From a virus, in IMG/VR virus record IMGVR_UViG_3300021961_000357, positions 1 to 32,478 of that record: a DNA stretch of 32,478 bases; one strand, given 5' to 3'. Of this stretch, positions 17,087 through 23,538 are shown piece after piece. A program made the translations under genes and the position numbers. Within the stretch, counting starts at the first letter, position 1, and every line of letters begins with the position of its first letter. Below the pieces are notes generated by a model. It was not told the DNA's origin. It made no database searches and saw only the letters and a program-made list of their open reading frames with translations.

Positions 17087-17104
17087 TCCTACTCGCTAAT
17101 CACC

Positions 17105-17110
17105 TACCCA
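17105..17110 (+). promoter_or_regulatory. TACC element 8 nt before the start at 17119
   Basis: The intergenic sequence contains CACCTACCC (17101-17109), a 9-mer found exactly at 17694, 24084 and 31542 as well. TACCCA ends 8 nt before the ATG, with no purine-rich ribosome site in between. It may be a -10-like element of a near-leaderless transcript or a regulator site; see findings. Confidence 0.35.
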
Positions 17111-17118
17111 CCACCACG

Positions 17119-17301
17119 ATGACTGAACGACCCTACAAACTCAAAGGCTTCACCCACCACACGCCTTGGGTTGAAGACGGCAAAGTCTTCCTCTGCAATG
17201 ACGAAGACGGTGAGTATCTCGAAGAGTTCAGCACTCGGGAAGAGCTTGAAGCCTTTATTGAGAAGCTGTGCGCAAAGGCTGATGAAGCCTGGCTTAGCTG
17301 A
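17119..17301 (+). CDS. Small acidic hypothetical protein, 60 aa
   Basis: Sequence MTERPYKLKGFTHHTPWVED is followed by a Glu/Asp-rich body (LCNDEDGEYLEEFSTREELE) and a helix ending in EAWLS. It lies between the fibre and the GLPW-ending protein. No membrane segment or known motif is visible. A TACC element lies upstream instead of a Shine-Dalgarno site. Coding is supported by its well-formed alpha/beta pattern and clean position; the function is unknown. Confidence 0.6.
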   Translation: MTERPYKLKGFTHHTPWVEDGKVFLCNDEDGEYLEEFSTREELEAFIEKLCAKADEAWLS

Positions 17302-17383
17302 TTAGTCACCTTCACCAGGCGGGCAACCGGCTATTCCCAACAGGTTGCACCACCCTTAAAGTTTCTCTAAGCATGATCCGCTA

Positions 17384-17728
17384 ATGGCTGACACCGCACC
17401 CGCTCCCGGCATCGACTTCCCCTTCACTGTTTGGGGCATCGCCAACATGGAGCGCAAACTGGATGACCTTGGCACGGTCTATACCGTCCACTACACCGTC
17501 ACCCGCTTCAAGGATGGCGAACAGGCTGGCGCCTACGGCAGCTTGGGTTTTGAAGCACCCGAAGCCGGCACTGGTACGCCTTACGCCCAACTGACCAAGG
17601 ATGAGGTGATTGGCTGGGTTACTACTCAATTTGGTGATGAGAAGGTTGCCGAAATTGAGACTGCCCTGGACGCCCAGATTGACGAAAAGCTGGCACCTAC
17701 CCATAGCAGCGGACTGCCGTGGCAGTAA
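17384..17728 (+). CDS. GLPW-type virion-associated protein (DUF7936-like)
   Basis: 114 aa. The pattern, VWGIANMERKLDDLGTVYTV and VHYTVT near the start, a GAYGSLGF turn, TPYAQLTKDEVIGWVTTQFG, a helix with IETALDAQIDEKL, and the ending GLPWQ, matches a small family often found beside fibre genes in marine and freshwater phages. Its Trp-rich beta half suggests it packs on another virion protein. The 82-nt gap upstream holds an inverted repeat GCAACC/GGTTGC and no clear ribosome site. Function is unproven; a tail-associated role is inferred from context. Confidence 0.75.
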   Translation: MADTAPAPGIDFPFTVWGIANMERKLDDLGTVYTVHYTVTRFKDGEQAGAYGSLGFEAPEAGTGTPYAQLTKDEVIGWVTTQFGDEKVAEIETALDAQIDEKLAPTHSSGLPWQ

Positions 17729-17856
17729 AAAGCAAAACAGCACTGGGGCGGTTAGAGCACAAAGCCGGTCGCCCCAAAACCACATCCCAAGGTTACGGGC
17801 AACATTCCCGCCCTCGCCGTCGCGGTAAGAAACCCCTGCGCGGTCAGGGTCGTTAG
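17719..17856 (+). CDS. Small basic protein ending RGQGR, 45 aa
   Basis: From GTG 17719 to TAG 17854-17856, overlapping the end of the previous gene by 10 nt. The protein reads MAVKSKTALGRLEHKAGRPK, then a Ser/Gln/Gly stretch, and finishes with RPRRRGKKPLRGQGR. About a third of the residues are Lys or Arg. Similar short basic proteins starting AVKSKT and ending RGQG(R/K) occur in cyanophages, as I recall them. Nucleic-acid binding or DNA packing is plausible but only inferred. The exact 9-mer CACCTACCC lies 16 nt upstream of the GTG, inside the previous gene. Confidence 0.65.
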   Translation: MAVKSKTALGRLEHKAGRPKTTSQGYGQHSRPRRRGKKPLRGQGR

Positions 17857-17880
17857 CGTTAGGGCAGCGTCAGAGCGCCC

Positions 17881-18162
17881 GTGGATCGCCTAAACCTTGA
17901 GCTGATCGGCGGCATCTTGGCTATCGCCGTGCAGGCTGGTATCGCTGTCTGGTGGGCAAGCGGAATCAACTCAAAGCTTTATCACGTCGAGCATGAAGTG
18001 ATGAAGATGGGCATGAACGTCGAGCAAAACACCGAGTTTCGTATCCTTTGGCCGCGTGGAGAAATGGGCGCGTTGCCGGATGACGTTAAACAGGATTCCG
18101 CAATTCAGGTATTGCAGGCAGAGGTTGAAAGACTTAGACAGCAAACACGCTGCTCTAAATAG
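17881..18162 (+). CDS. Membrane protein with coiled-coil tail (lysis candidate)
   Basis: 93 aa from a GTG start. Residues about 7-28 form one transmembrane helix (ELIGGILAIAVQAGIAVWWA). A soluble part follows, whose C-terminus (IQVLQAEVERLRQQT) is a coiled coil. It opens the run of small genes in front of the endolysin. One N-terminal membrane helix plus a coiled coil fits an inner-membrane spanin or a holin partner. No lipoprotein motif is present. The assignment rests on topology and gene order. Confidence 0.6.
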   Translation: MDRLNLELIGGILAIAVQAGIAVWWASGINSKLYHVEHEVMKMGMNVEQNTEFRILWPRGEMGALPDDVKQDSAIQVLQAEVERLRQQTRCSK

Positions 18163-18306
18163 ATGGATGCTGAAACTTTAGAAAACTGGCGCAAGATCAA
18201 GGCAGCACTGGAAAAAGCAGGCAAAACCGATTGTGACTATTACCGCCGAGCGGTAGTGATTCTGCAGGGCCGCAGGGATCCATGGCGGCCACCTTCGATA
18301 GACTGA
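18163..18306 (+). CDS. Small hypothetical protein, 47 aa
   Basis: The ATG follows the preceding stop codon directly. The protein is MDAETLENWRKIKAALEKAG, then KTDCDYYRRAVVILQGRRDP, ending WRPPSID. It is helical and basic with no membrane segment. A 47-residue frame immediately adjacent to two lysis-module genes is likely to be translated by coupling, but it could also be non-functional spacer. No family recognised. Confidence 0.5.
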   Translation: MDAETLENWRKIKAALEKAGKTDCDYYRRAVVILQGRRDPWRPPSID

Positions 18307-18324
18307 TTCCATCAGGCAGTTGCT

Positions 18325-18525
18325 GTGGATCCATTTCTGACGCCACTGGTGACGGCCGCGATCATCGCTGGTGTCAGTGCGCTTTGGCGTATCGACAAGC
18401 GTGCCAGCGTCATGGATACCCGCATGGTGCTGATCTTGGAGCAGATCACGGCATTGCGAAGCGATCACAAAGAACGCCTAGACGATCATGAGCGCCGGTT
18501 GCGTCAACTAGAAATCCGCCGCTAA
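18325..18525 (+). CDS. Small membrane protein with coiled coil (holin/spanin candidate)
   Basis: 66 aa, GTG start. One membrane helix (TPLVTAAIIAGVSALWRI) is followed by a long charged helix (TALRSDHKERLDDHERRLRQ). The topology is N-terminal membrane anchor, C-terminal coiled coil. Together with the proteins at 17881 and 18550 it makes a set of three small membrane proteins before the endolysin, so at least one is likely the holin. No known motif distinguishes them. Confidence 0.6.
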   Translation: MDPFLTPLVTAAIIAGVSALWRIDKRASVMDTRMVLILEQITALRSDHKERLDDHERRLRQLEIRR

Positions 18526-18549
18526 TTTCAAGGCAATCACCCAACGTCA

Positions 18550-18690
18550 ATGGATCCCACTACCCTCGCCGCTATTGCAATTCTTGCCGCAGCCGGATCT
18601 GAAATCCTTACCCTGCTTCCCATTCGCAGCAATAGCTGGGTGCAGCTGGCAATCAGCATCCTTAACGCCATTTCCAGAAAAAAGTCCTGA
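18550..18690 (+). CDS. 46-aa hydrophobic protein (holin candidate)
   Basis: ATG 18550 to TGA 18688-18690. It starts MDPTTLAAIAILAAAGSEIL and continues through LLPIRSNSWVQLAISILNAI to a basic tail ISRKKS. There are two hydrophobic helices separated by a PIRSNS turn, and a positive C-terminus, as in small class II holins. I recall closely similar sequences in cyanophages with the same IRSNS turn. It has no upstream ribosome site of note. Its position just before the endolysin supports a lysis role. Confidence 0.65.
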   Translation: MDPTTLAAIAILAAAGSEILTLLPIRSNSWVQLAISILNAISRKKS

Positions 18691-18713
18691 GCGGCAGCTC
18701 TACAACTTGGCTC

Positions 18714-18929
18714 TTGCGCTTTGGCGATAAGGACTGGCGGCACCACGTCCACAAAGCAGCGCAGGATTGGAAATTTGAAGCGACCCTCAAACCGCGGCTA
18801 GACCGCGAGATTGAGGACTGGCATAAAACCCAACCTGCTGCGGTGCCGCCGCCAATCATCAGCAGCGATGAGCTGCGCATAACTGCACCTTGGGCCACCG
18901 ATGAGCAACCCGGCACCGATCAGCCTTGA
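18714..18929 (+). CDS. Hypothetical soluble protein before the endolysin, 71 aa
   Basis: The frame is open from 18666 without an ATG; the best start is TTG 18714. It is Trp- and charge-rich (MRFGDKDWRHHVHKAAQDWK, then KPRLDREIEDWHKTQP) and ends with a Pro-rich segment. It overlaps the endolysin start by 29 nt. The lack of a standard start and ribosome site keeps confidence low. It could instead be a remnant. No family recognised. Confidence 0.45.
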   Translation: MRFGDKDWRHHVHKAAQDWKFEATLKPRLDREIEDWHKTQPAAVPPPIISSDELRITAPWATDEQPGTDQP

Positions 18930-19986
18930 GCAGCTGTTTCGCTACTACAAGGCGCTGCCCCATCAGGCTGCGGCGATCAAAGAGCTAGAAGCCGACCTGG
19001 CCAACAACGGCTACGAAACGGCGATGCGCCGTGATCGCGGCTGGTTCAAGACTTGGAGCCAAGACGGCAAGCAAGCCGATCTGGCTGCTGCCATCGCGCT
19101 GATTAAAGAGTTTGAGGGCGTGCACCTGAGCGCATACCCGGACCCGTTAAGCGGCGATGAGCCTTGGACCATTGGCTACGGGACCACGCGCTACAGCGGC
19201 GGCGTGCCAGTCAAGCGCGGCGATCGGATCACGATCATCGAAGCCGACATGCTGCTGCGGCTTGAGGTGGACCGCATCGCTGAGAAGCTCCGAACCAGCG
19301 TGCCGTTCTGGAAAGAAATGGCCGACGCGCAAAAATCGGCCTTGGTCTCCTTCGCCTACAACCTTGGCAGTGGTTTTTACGGTTCGCAAGGTTTTGAGAC
19401 GATCAGCCGCTGCCTGAAAGACAAAGACTGGGTTAAAGTGCCCGCTGCTCTGGAGCTGTACCGCAACCCAGGGACGCCGGTTGAAGCGGGATTGCTACGG
19501 CGGCGGCAAGCGGAGGGCAAGTGTTGGGGCAGCTTCCGGCCGGCTTATCAGCAGGAAACGGCCAAACTCAGCATTGATGCGCCTTTCACCGCCAGGATCA
19601 CGCCCCACATCACGCTGGGCGAATTTGCGCTGAATCAAGAGGCGCGCAGATTTGACCGTTCCGATCAGCTAGAGATCGCAGCCGAACTGGCGGCATTTCT
19701 TGAGCGGGTGCGCGTTGCATTTGGCGGCAAACCCGTGGTGATCACGTCGGGCTATAGACCGCCCGCAGTCAATGCCGCAATCGGTGGAGCCAGCAACAGT
19801 GAGCACCTCTACAAACTTGGTTGCGGTGCGGTTGATTTCTACATCGACGGCGCCGACACCTACGCGGTCCAAGATTGGTGCGACAAAAACTGGCCCTACT
19901 CGGTCGGCTATGGCGCGCCCAAGGGGTTCATTCATCTAGGGAAACGAGGCGGCACGGCTGCGACTAAGGTCCGGTGGAATTATTAG
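18901..19986 (+). CDS. Bifunctional endolysin: GH24 muramidase plus M15 peptidase
   Basis: 361 aa peptidoglycan hydrolase. Residues 1-58 form a helical module ([20 protein letters not shown]) that may bind the wall. Residues about 60-220 are a T4/P22-type lysozyme: Glu72 in [11 protein letters not shown], Asp81 nine residues later and Thr90 in TIGYGTT form the expected E-D-T triad, followed by SFAYNLGSG and [12 protein letters not shown]. Residues about 230-361 are an M15-type peptidase: [27 protein letters not shown] supplying zinc ligands His302 and Asp312, and FIHLG supplying His345. It has no signal peptide, so it needs a holin. It follows the small membrane genes; its 3' end overlaps the minus-strand HNH gene by 23 nt. 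Confidence 0.9.
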   Translation: MSNPAPISLEQLFRYYKALPHQAAAIKELEADLANNGYETAMRRDRGWFKTWSQDGKQADLAAAIALIKEFEGVHLSAYPDPLSGDEPWTIGYGTTRYSGGVPVKRGDRITIIEADMLLRLEVDRIAEKLRTSVPFWKEMADAQKSALVSFAYNLGSGFYGSQGFETISRCLKDKDWVKVPAALELYRNPGTPVEAGLLRRRQAEGKCWGSFRPAYQQETAKLSIDAPFTARITPHITLGEFALNQEARRFDRSDQLEIAAELAAFLERVRVAFGGKPVVITSGYRPPAVNAAIGGASNSEHLYKLGCGAVDFYIDGADTYAVQDWCDKNWPYSVGYGAPKGFIHLGKRGGTAATKVRWNY

Positions 19987-20332
19987 AAAAACGCCGCAAG
20001 GTCTTTGCGTGTGCTTTGTTTTCTAAATCGGTAACCCATTCCAAGTTGTCAACGCGATTGTTTGTCGGGTCGCCGTCTATGTGGTTGACCTGTGGTTTCC
20101 CTTGAGGATTGGCGATAAAAGCTTCGGCCACAAGCCGATGCACCTTGATGAGTTTCTGTTGCATTGGTGCCGGCTTGAGGTTGTAGACCAAATAACGGCG
20201 GTCATGACCAGCTTTGCAACGTGATGGTTTTAGAAGCCTTGGGTTTTTCCTTGCATAGCTGATGCAACGGCCCCAGTTGCTGATCATGTAAAAACCTTGG
20301 AAGCCAGGAATGGGCTGCCATACTTCCTGCAT
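19964..20332 (-). CDS. NUMOD4-HNH homing endonuclease
   Basis: 122 aa, encoded opposite to its neighbours. The N-terminus ([20 protein letters not shown]) is a NUMOD4 module. The C-terminal half is an HNH nuclease: [14 protein letters not shown] then [20 protein letters not shown], with the His and Asn residues of the active site. It is a free-standing mobile nuclease inserted between the endolysin and the dCTP deaminase genes. Its last codons overlap the end of the endolysin gene on the other strand, so insertion was precise or the end was recruited. The TACC element lies 6 nt before its start. Confidence 0.88.
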   Translation of the reverse strand: MQEVWQPIPGFQGFYMISNWGRCISYARKNPRLLKPSRCKAGHDRRYLVYNLKPAPMQQKLIKVHRLVAEAFIANPQGKPQVNHIDGDPTNNRVDNLEWVTDLENKAHAKTLRRFSNNSTGP

Positions 20333-20338
20333 CGCCTA

Positions 20339-20352
20339 TCGGTAGTAGGTGG
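20339..20352 (-). promoter_or_regulatory. TACC element before the HNH gene
   Basis: On the minus strand the sequence reads CCACCTACTACCGA and its TACCGA ends 6 nt before the ATG at 20332. The 12-mer CCACCTACTACC also occurs on the minus strand at 27779-27790. A candidate promoter or operator; see findings. Confidence 0.35.
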
Positions 20353-20405
20353 TCACGCTTCAGGGGCTGCAACCCGCTGGAGCGCCTTAATTTTACGCGC
20401 TGCAG

Positions 20406-20921
20406 ATGCTGCTACCAGACCATGAGATCCGCCGGCTATGCCAGCGCAATTCGCTGCTGTCGCCGTTTAATGAGGAACAGCTAAACCCAGCCAGTTATGA
20501 CGTGACGCTGGGCACGCAGATCATGGTCGAGGTGGCGCAGACCTCGGAGTTGCAGAAAATCCAGCTGCACGGCCACACGCCTGAGGATCCGTTTTGGATC
20601 CAGCCGGGGGAGTTTTTCCTGGCCGAGACGATGGAGATTTTTAATCTCCCCGATCACGTCGGCGCTCAGTTCGTGCTTAAGTCCAGCCGCGCCCGCGAAG
20701 GTTGGGACCACGCTGAGGCTGGCTGGGCAGATCCGGGCTGGTTTGGCAGCAGGCTGACCATGGAGCTGTGCAACCAGCGCCGGCTCCATCCGCTGCCGAT
20801 CTGGCCTGGCCTGCGCATCGGCCAGATGAAGTTCCTGCTGGTTAGCGGCCGCGTTGAGAAGAGCTACGCGCAGACTGGCCGCTATAACGCCGACCTAGGC
20901 GTGACCGCTAGCAAGGGCTAA
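20406..20921 (+). CDS. dcd: dCTP deaminase
   Basis: 171 aa. Converts dCTP to dUTP, feeding thymidylate synthesis; some relatives also hydrolyse dUTP. Family motifs are present in order: LNPASYDVTLG (26-36), GEFFLAETMEIFNLPDHVGA (68-87), KSSRAREGW (92-100), AGWADPGWFG (105-114), the catalytic Glu120 in TMELCNQ, PGLRIGQMKF (134-143) and the C-terminal Tyr pair around YAQTGRYN. The length is near the usual 170-190. No ribosome site precedes the ATG. A strong terminator follows. Whether it makes dUMP directly (bifunctional type) cannot be told by eye. Confidence 0.9.
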   Translation: MLLPDHEIRRLCQRNSLLSPFNEEQLNPASYDVTLGTQIMVEVAQTSELQKIQLHGHTPEDPFWIQPGEFFLAETMEIFNLPDHVGAQFVLKSSRAREGWDHAEAGWADPGWFGSRLTMELCNQRRLHPLPIWPGLRIGQMKFLLVSGRVEKSYAQTGRYNADLGVTASKG

Positions 20922-20944
20922 CGTCCGACTGGCGGAGGAGACAT

Positions 20945-20972
20945 GCCCCGGCCTAGCCAACCGGGGCTTTTT
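20945..20972 (+). terminator. Rho-independent terminator after dcd
   Basis: A 7-bp GC stem, GCCCCGG (20945-20951) with CCGGGGC (20961-20967), encloses a 9-nt loop and is followed by five Ts (20968-20972). It lies 24 nt after the dcd stop and runs to the first base of the stop codon of the convergent gene. Upstream of the stem there is no matching A-run, so it acts mainly on the plus strand. Confidence 0.85.
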
Positions 20973-21166
20973 CACGGCAGCATGATCGCCGGGTTTTTCA
21001 GCGGTGCCAGGCGTTGACGCAGCACCTTGCCAGGCGCCTCTGCTGGATCGTCCAGCTGCAGCATGGTGAAGCCATCGACGCCGTGGCTTTCAGCCCACCA
21101 GCTGGCTGCCTTGTGGGTGGTGAAGGGGCCGACATGCCACGGCCCGACCTTGAGGATGTATTGCAT
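20972..21166 (-). CDS. Small hypothetical protein, 64 aa
   Basis: MQYILKVGPWHVGPFTTHKA is followed by a helix with ASWWAESHGV, a strand FTMLQLDDPAEAP and a Pro-rich end. The compact alpha/beta layout, with VGPF near the start and LDDP in the middle, resembles a class of very small phage proteins often annotated as hypothetical. It is transcribed towards the dcd terminator. A TAATGT hexamer on the minus strand ends 6-7 nt before the ATG and there is no ribosome site, hinting at a leaderless message. Function unknown. Confidence 0.65.
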   Translation of the reverse strand: MQYILKVGPWHVGPFTTHKAASWWAESHGVDGFTMLQLDDPAEAPGKVLRQRLAPLKNPAIMLP

Positions 21167-21278
21167 TGCGGGACATTAGGCGCAATCACCTGCAGGATCC
21201 GCCCTGATCCCAAAGAAATTTAGGAGTCCCGTAAGTCTCAGTGACGACGGCTACCGTATGCCAAGCGGCGGTTTGCCC

Positions 21279-21464
21279 ATGCGGGCGTTCTACTTAGAGA
21301 TCACCGCAAAACTGATTTATAGGTCTGAGTCGGACCCGGACGATTTACCGGCTGACATCTACAGCCATCTGAGCGAGTTCATACCCAACGACGAAGACGT
21401 GATCGACATTGAAGTGCAAGCGGTCCCCCTTTCGCTTGATATAGGTGGAACGGCATCACATTGA
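21279..21464 (+). CDS. Small acidic hypothetical protein, 61 aa
   Basis: The ATG at 21279 gives MRAFYLEITAKLIYRSESDP, DDLPADIYSHLSEFIPNDED, VIDIEVQAVPLSL and a short tail. An in-frame ATG at 21258 adds seven residues but lies directly after the TACCGT element. It looks like a ferredoxin-like beta-alpha-beta mini-domain with an acidic surface. DNA-mimic or anti-host roles are possible for such proteins, but nothing specific is visible. It overlaps the HNH gene by 20 nt. Confidence 0.6.
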   Translation: MRAFYLEITAKLIYRSESDPDDLPADIYSHLSEFIPNDEDVIDIEVQAVPLSLDIGGTASH

Positions 21465-21750
21465 CGAGACCCGCTTGGTCACCAGGCGGTCGGCAAGAGA
21501 TCAGATCCACCTCGCTTGGAGCTACCGCTGCGCCTATTGCGATGATGCGCTGGGCCGATCGCCAACGCTCGATCACGTCATTCCAAAGGTCCATGGCGGC
21601 CTAACCGTCCGCGAAAACCTCATTAGCTGCTGCCTCGCTTGCAACTCATCAAAGGGCCATAAGGATTGGACAACTTGGTTCCGTGCTCAGGAGTTTTGGT
21701 CAGCGCTCCGTGAGTGGGCAATCGCGCGCTGGCTGAACGGCGAGCATTAA
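21445..21750 (+). CDS. HNH endonuclease, 101 aa
   Basis: Small zinc-type HNH nuclease: CAYCDD and CCLACNSSKG give two Cys pairs, and TLDHVIPKVHGGLTVRENLI holds the catalytic His and Asn. The domain occupies about residues 29-80. The GTG start lies inside the preceding gene, so the two are coupled. Free-standing HNH proteins of this kind are either homing nucleases or packaging helpers; here, away from the terminase, homing is more likely. Confidence 0.85.
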   Translation: MERHHIDETRLVTRRSARDQIHLAWSYRCAYCDDALGRSPTLDHVIPKVHGGLTVRENLISCCLACNSSKGHKDWTTWFRAQEFWSALREWAIARWLNGEH

Positions 21751-21848
21751 ACTGTGGGCTCGAAATTCTATTGAGGAATCTCGAAGCGTCCGTAGACAGC
21801 AGGCTGCGGTGAGGTGGGGACTGCTCCGGCAAGCCCACCACCTGCTAA

Positions 21849-22019
21849 CTATTTGGCCAGCAGATGGTCCAAGTACAGCTCCGCCTGCCACATATCGGAG
21901 CTATAGCGGCAGATACCTCCCACACAGCTGCGGTAGTAGATCTCAAAGCCCGGCCGGTCCAGCGTTTCAATCACGCCGCCGTCGCGTTCATAGCGGCCGA
22001 TCACCTCAGGCTCGCTCAT
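21849..22019 (-). CDS. Small hypothetical protein, 56 aa
   Basis: Last gene of the minus-strand block. The ATG at 22019 gives MSEPEVIGRYERDGGVIETL, a DRPGFEIYYRSCVGGICRYS beta segment and a helix MWQAELYLDHLLAK. The frame is open further upstream, but that part overlaps the well-supported zinc-ribbon-like gene, so the short form with a 14-nt overlap is preferred. Two cysteines (CVGGIC) might bind a metal or form a disulfide. Function unknown. Confidence 0.6.
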   Translation of the reverse strand: MSEPEVIGRYERDGGVIETLDRPGFEIYYRSCVGGICRYSSDMWQAELYLDHLLAK

Positions 22020-22329
22020 ACAACTCACACCTCGCCGCATAGCGGCCGCCGCTTCTCTTCGATTCTGGCAAGCCCATCTCGCAGCGTTGCGCTCCCATGT
22101 CCCAATATCCGCAGTCCCAACATTTGCGCGGTTCACCTTCAGGCCGCAGCTTTCGCCTAGTTGCAACGTAGATCCGTTGCGCTCGAATAAACGCCTCGCG
22201 CAGATCCACTGAGCCGGTGTCAATTTCCAGCTGATGCTCAGGCTTTGGGCCAAGAATCACTCGCGCGTGCCAAGTCCGGTCGGCGCGATCGCATACCAGC
22301 AGCAAACGGCCGGCGTGCAAGCGGATCAT
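22006..22329 (-). CDS. Hypothetical protein with zinc-ribbon-like C-terminus, 107 aa
   Basis: The N-terminal half is beta-rich (MIRLHAGRLLLVCDRADRTW). The C-terminal part has CWDCGYWD, a further Cys in MGAQRCEMGLPE and a last Cys in YAARCELYE: a four-cysteine layout that probably binds one zinc. Comparable CxxC...C...C ends are seen in small phage proteins of unknown role. It starts in the stop of the upstream gene (ATGA), so it is translated within the block. Confidence 0.7.
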   Translation of the reverse strand: MIRLHAGRLLLVCDRADRTWHARVILGPKPEHQLEIDTGSVDLREAFIRAQRIYVATRRKLRPEGEPRKCWDCGYWDMGAQRCEMGLPESKRSGGRYAARCELYERA

Positions 22330-22550
22330 TCGTCTTCGCCGTAGCTTGGCGCGTGATACAACCGCTCAAGCTGCATTGATGGCGGTTCATCGCTTGCAGG
22401 TTCAGCCAGCATTGGATCGTCAGTGTTGGCGGCAACGAAAATGCCAGGCCAGCCCAGTTCCTTCACGATGACCAAGCTAGTCCGCGGACTCTTGACCAGA
22501 ATCCGCAGCGCCAAGCGCTCTAGCAGGTTCAGCCCAGGTAGGTGCATCAT
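22326..22550 (-). CDS. Hypothetical protein, 74 aa
   Basis: Begins MMHLPGLNLLERLALRILVK and continues PGIFVAANTDDPMLAEPASD to an acidic end YGEDE. The start at 22550 is chosen because ATGATG overlaps the upstream stop codon (TGA at 22547-22549); the frame is open further but overlaps the DUF3310 gene. The N-terminus is amphipathic rather than a clear membrane helix. No family recognised; coding is supported by tight overlaps on both sides. Confidence 0.6.
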   Translation of the reverse strand: MMHLPGLNLLERLALRILVKSPRTSLVIVKELGWPGIFVAANTDDPMLAEPASDEPPSMQLERLYHAPSYGEDE

Positions 22551-22771
22551 GCGCCCAGTTTGGCGATGAGTCGATCTAAATACCAGCGGCATTTCTGGGC
22601 GTTTTCTAAAGGGTCGCCCTTAAGCCACAACCGCAGCAGATATTTGATCGCGTTGCCGTGGCAATAGGCGGTTGGCATGTCTGGGGCGTCTTGGATGGCG
22701 CTTTCGATGATCTCGATTGTCTCCACCGGCCCGCGGGTGTAGTGGGCCGGATGGTTCACGTTGTCAGGCAT
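22547..22771 (-). CDS. DUF3310 family protein, 74 aa
   Basis: VNHPAHYTRGPVETIEIIE near the start, then AYCHGNAIKYLLRLWLKGDP and a C-terminal KCRWYLDRLIAKL are the hallmarks of DUF3310, a small phage protein common beside nucleotide-metabolism genes and sometimes labelled nucleotide kinase-like without proof. The ATG at 22771 is selected because a GGGGA ribosome site precedes it and it overlaps the upstream stop by 8 nt; upstream in-frame ATGs lie inside the previous gene. The true biochemical role is unknown. Confidence 0.85.
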   Translation of the reverse strand: MPDNVNHPAHYTRGPVETIEIIESAIQDAPDMPTAYCHGNAIKYLLRLWLKGDPLENAQKCRWYLDRLIAKLGA

Positions 22772-23063
22772 CAAGCCATCCCCATGCGACTCGCTTGCAA
22801 ATTCGCCATGCGTGTTTTTCATCAACGTCAAACTCTGATGCAAGTTGGCGATAGGTCCAACCCTCATCACGGAGCCGGCGCATTTTGCGGACCAACTCCG
22901 GCGTGAGGATTGCGGCAATGTTGTGCTCGCCGCGTTTGTATCTGCTTGGGTCTGGCAGTGCCAGCAGCTCGCGCGCCTTGAGCACCATTGGCTCGCTAGA
23001 ACCGGAGCACGATTCGAGCTTATCTACCAGCTCAAAGCAAAGCGCCCGATAATTCACGCCCAT
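22764..23063 (-). CDS. Helix-turn-helix protein, 99 aa
   Basis: The C-terminal half (LTPELVRKMRRLRDEGWTYR, then QLASEFDVDEKHAWRICKR) is a resolvase-type helix-turn-helix: a first helix, a turn around EG-W, and a recognition helix starting at DEKHAW. The N-terminal half is helical (ALCFELVDKLESC). It may be a transcription regulator for the phage, the only such candidate in this block. It starts 10 nt inside the upstream gene. Its target could be the CTACC sites found between divergent genes, but that is a guess. Confidence 0.7.
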   Translation of the reverse strand: MGVNYRALCFELVDKLESCSGSSEPMVLKARELLALPDPSRYKRGEHNIAAILTPELVRKMRRLRDEGWTYRQLASEFDVDEKHAWRICKRVAWGWLDA

Positions 23064-23341
23064 TTGCCAAGCAACTCGGCGCGGCAAACCTGTATGGCCT
23101 GCTGGGCTTGCTTATGGGTGAACACCGATTGGCACTCATCCATCGCCATGCAGACCTTGGCGTGGAGCTCGGCGTAGTCCGTGTCGCGGAAGTTGGCCGC
23201 AATGTCGGCGCAAAACTCATCCCACAGGCCGGTGTAAGTCTTGCGGCGTGCATCGCCAACGGGCAGATCATCGCGGCCGCTACGCCGATAAAGCGACTCC
23301 ATGAAATCGGCGCGTTGTTGGTCCAGCTGTTGCTCGGTCAT
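23054..23341 (-). CDS. Hypothetical helical protein, 95 aa
   Basis: MTEQQLDQQRADFMESLYRR is followed by TYTGLWDEFCADIAANFRDT and a long helix with KVCMAMDECQSVFTHKQAQQ. It is almost entirely helical with three cysteines. It overlaps the upstream stop by 4 nt (ATGA) and the downstream start by 10 nt. No motif recognised; it is probably a soluble host-takeover or regulatory protein. Confidence 0.65.
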   Translation of the reverse strand: MTEQQLDQQRADFMESLYRRSGRDDLPVGDARRKTYTGLWDEFCADIAANFRDTDYAELHAKVCMAMDECQSVFTHKQAQQAIQVCRAELLGKWA

Positions 23342-23538
23342 GGTTCGATCAGATTTTTGAGACGGTGCAGTTCAGCGCAAAGCTGCTCACGGTTGCGGAT
23401 GCCATGTGTGCCGCGTAGTTGGTCCACACGCACGTCAATCAGCAAGCGCAGGCGGTCGCGTTCACGTTGCTGGCCAGCCCTGAAAGTGTTGCTGCCTTCC
23501 AGCAGTCTGTAAAGCCTGGCGCGGGCGGGATCGGTCAT
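23338..23538 (-). CDS. Hypothetical protein, 66 aa, coiled-coil-like
   Basis: MTDPARARLYRLLEGSNTFR and RAGQQRERDRLRLLIDVRVD give a long, strongly basic and charged helix ending AELHRLKNLIEP. A coiled-coil dimer is likely. Both ends overlap neighbours by 4 nt (ATGA), typical of a polycistronic message. No family recognised. Confidence 0.65.
   Translation of the reverse strand: MTDPARARLYRLLEGSNTFRAGQQRERDRLRLLIDVRVDQLRGTHGIRNREQLCAELHRLKNLIEP

Noticed and set aside
17302-17383. Possible terminator or attenuator (GCAACC/GGTTGC inverted repeat)
   Set aside because: 6-bp stem with a 14-nt loop and no T-run; too weak to call.
21754-21838. Possible type II tRNA: GTGGGCT pairs with AGCCCAC across 85 nt
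   Set aside because: No T-loop, D-arm or anticodon arm can be drawn on either strand; only the outer 7 bp pair.
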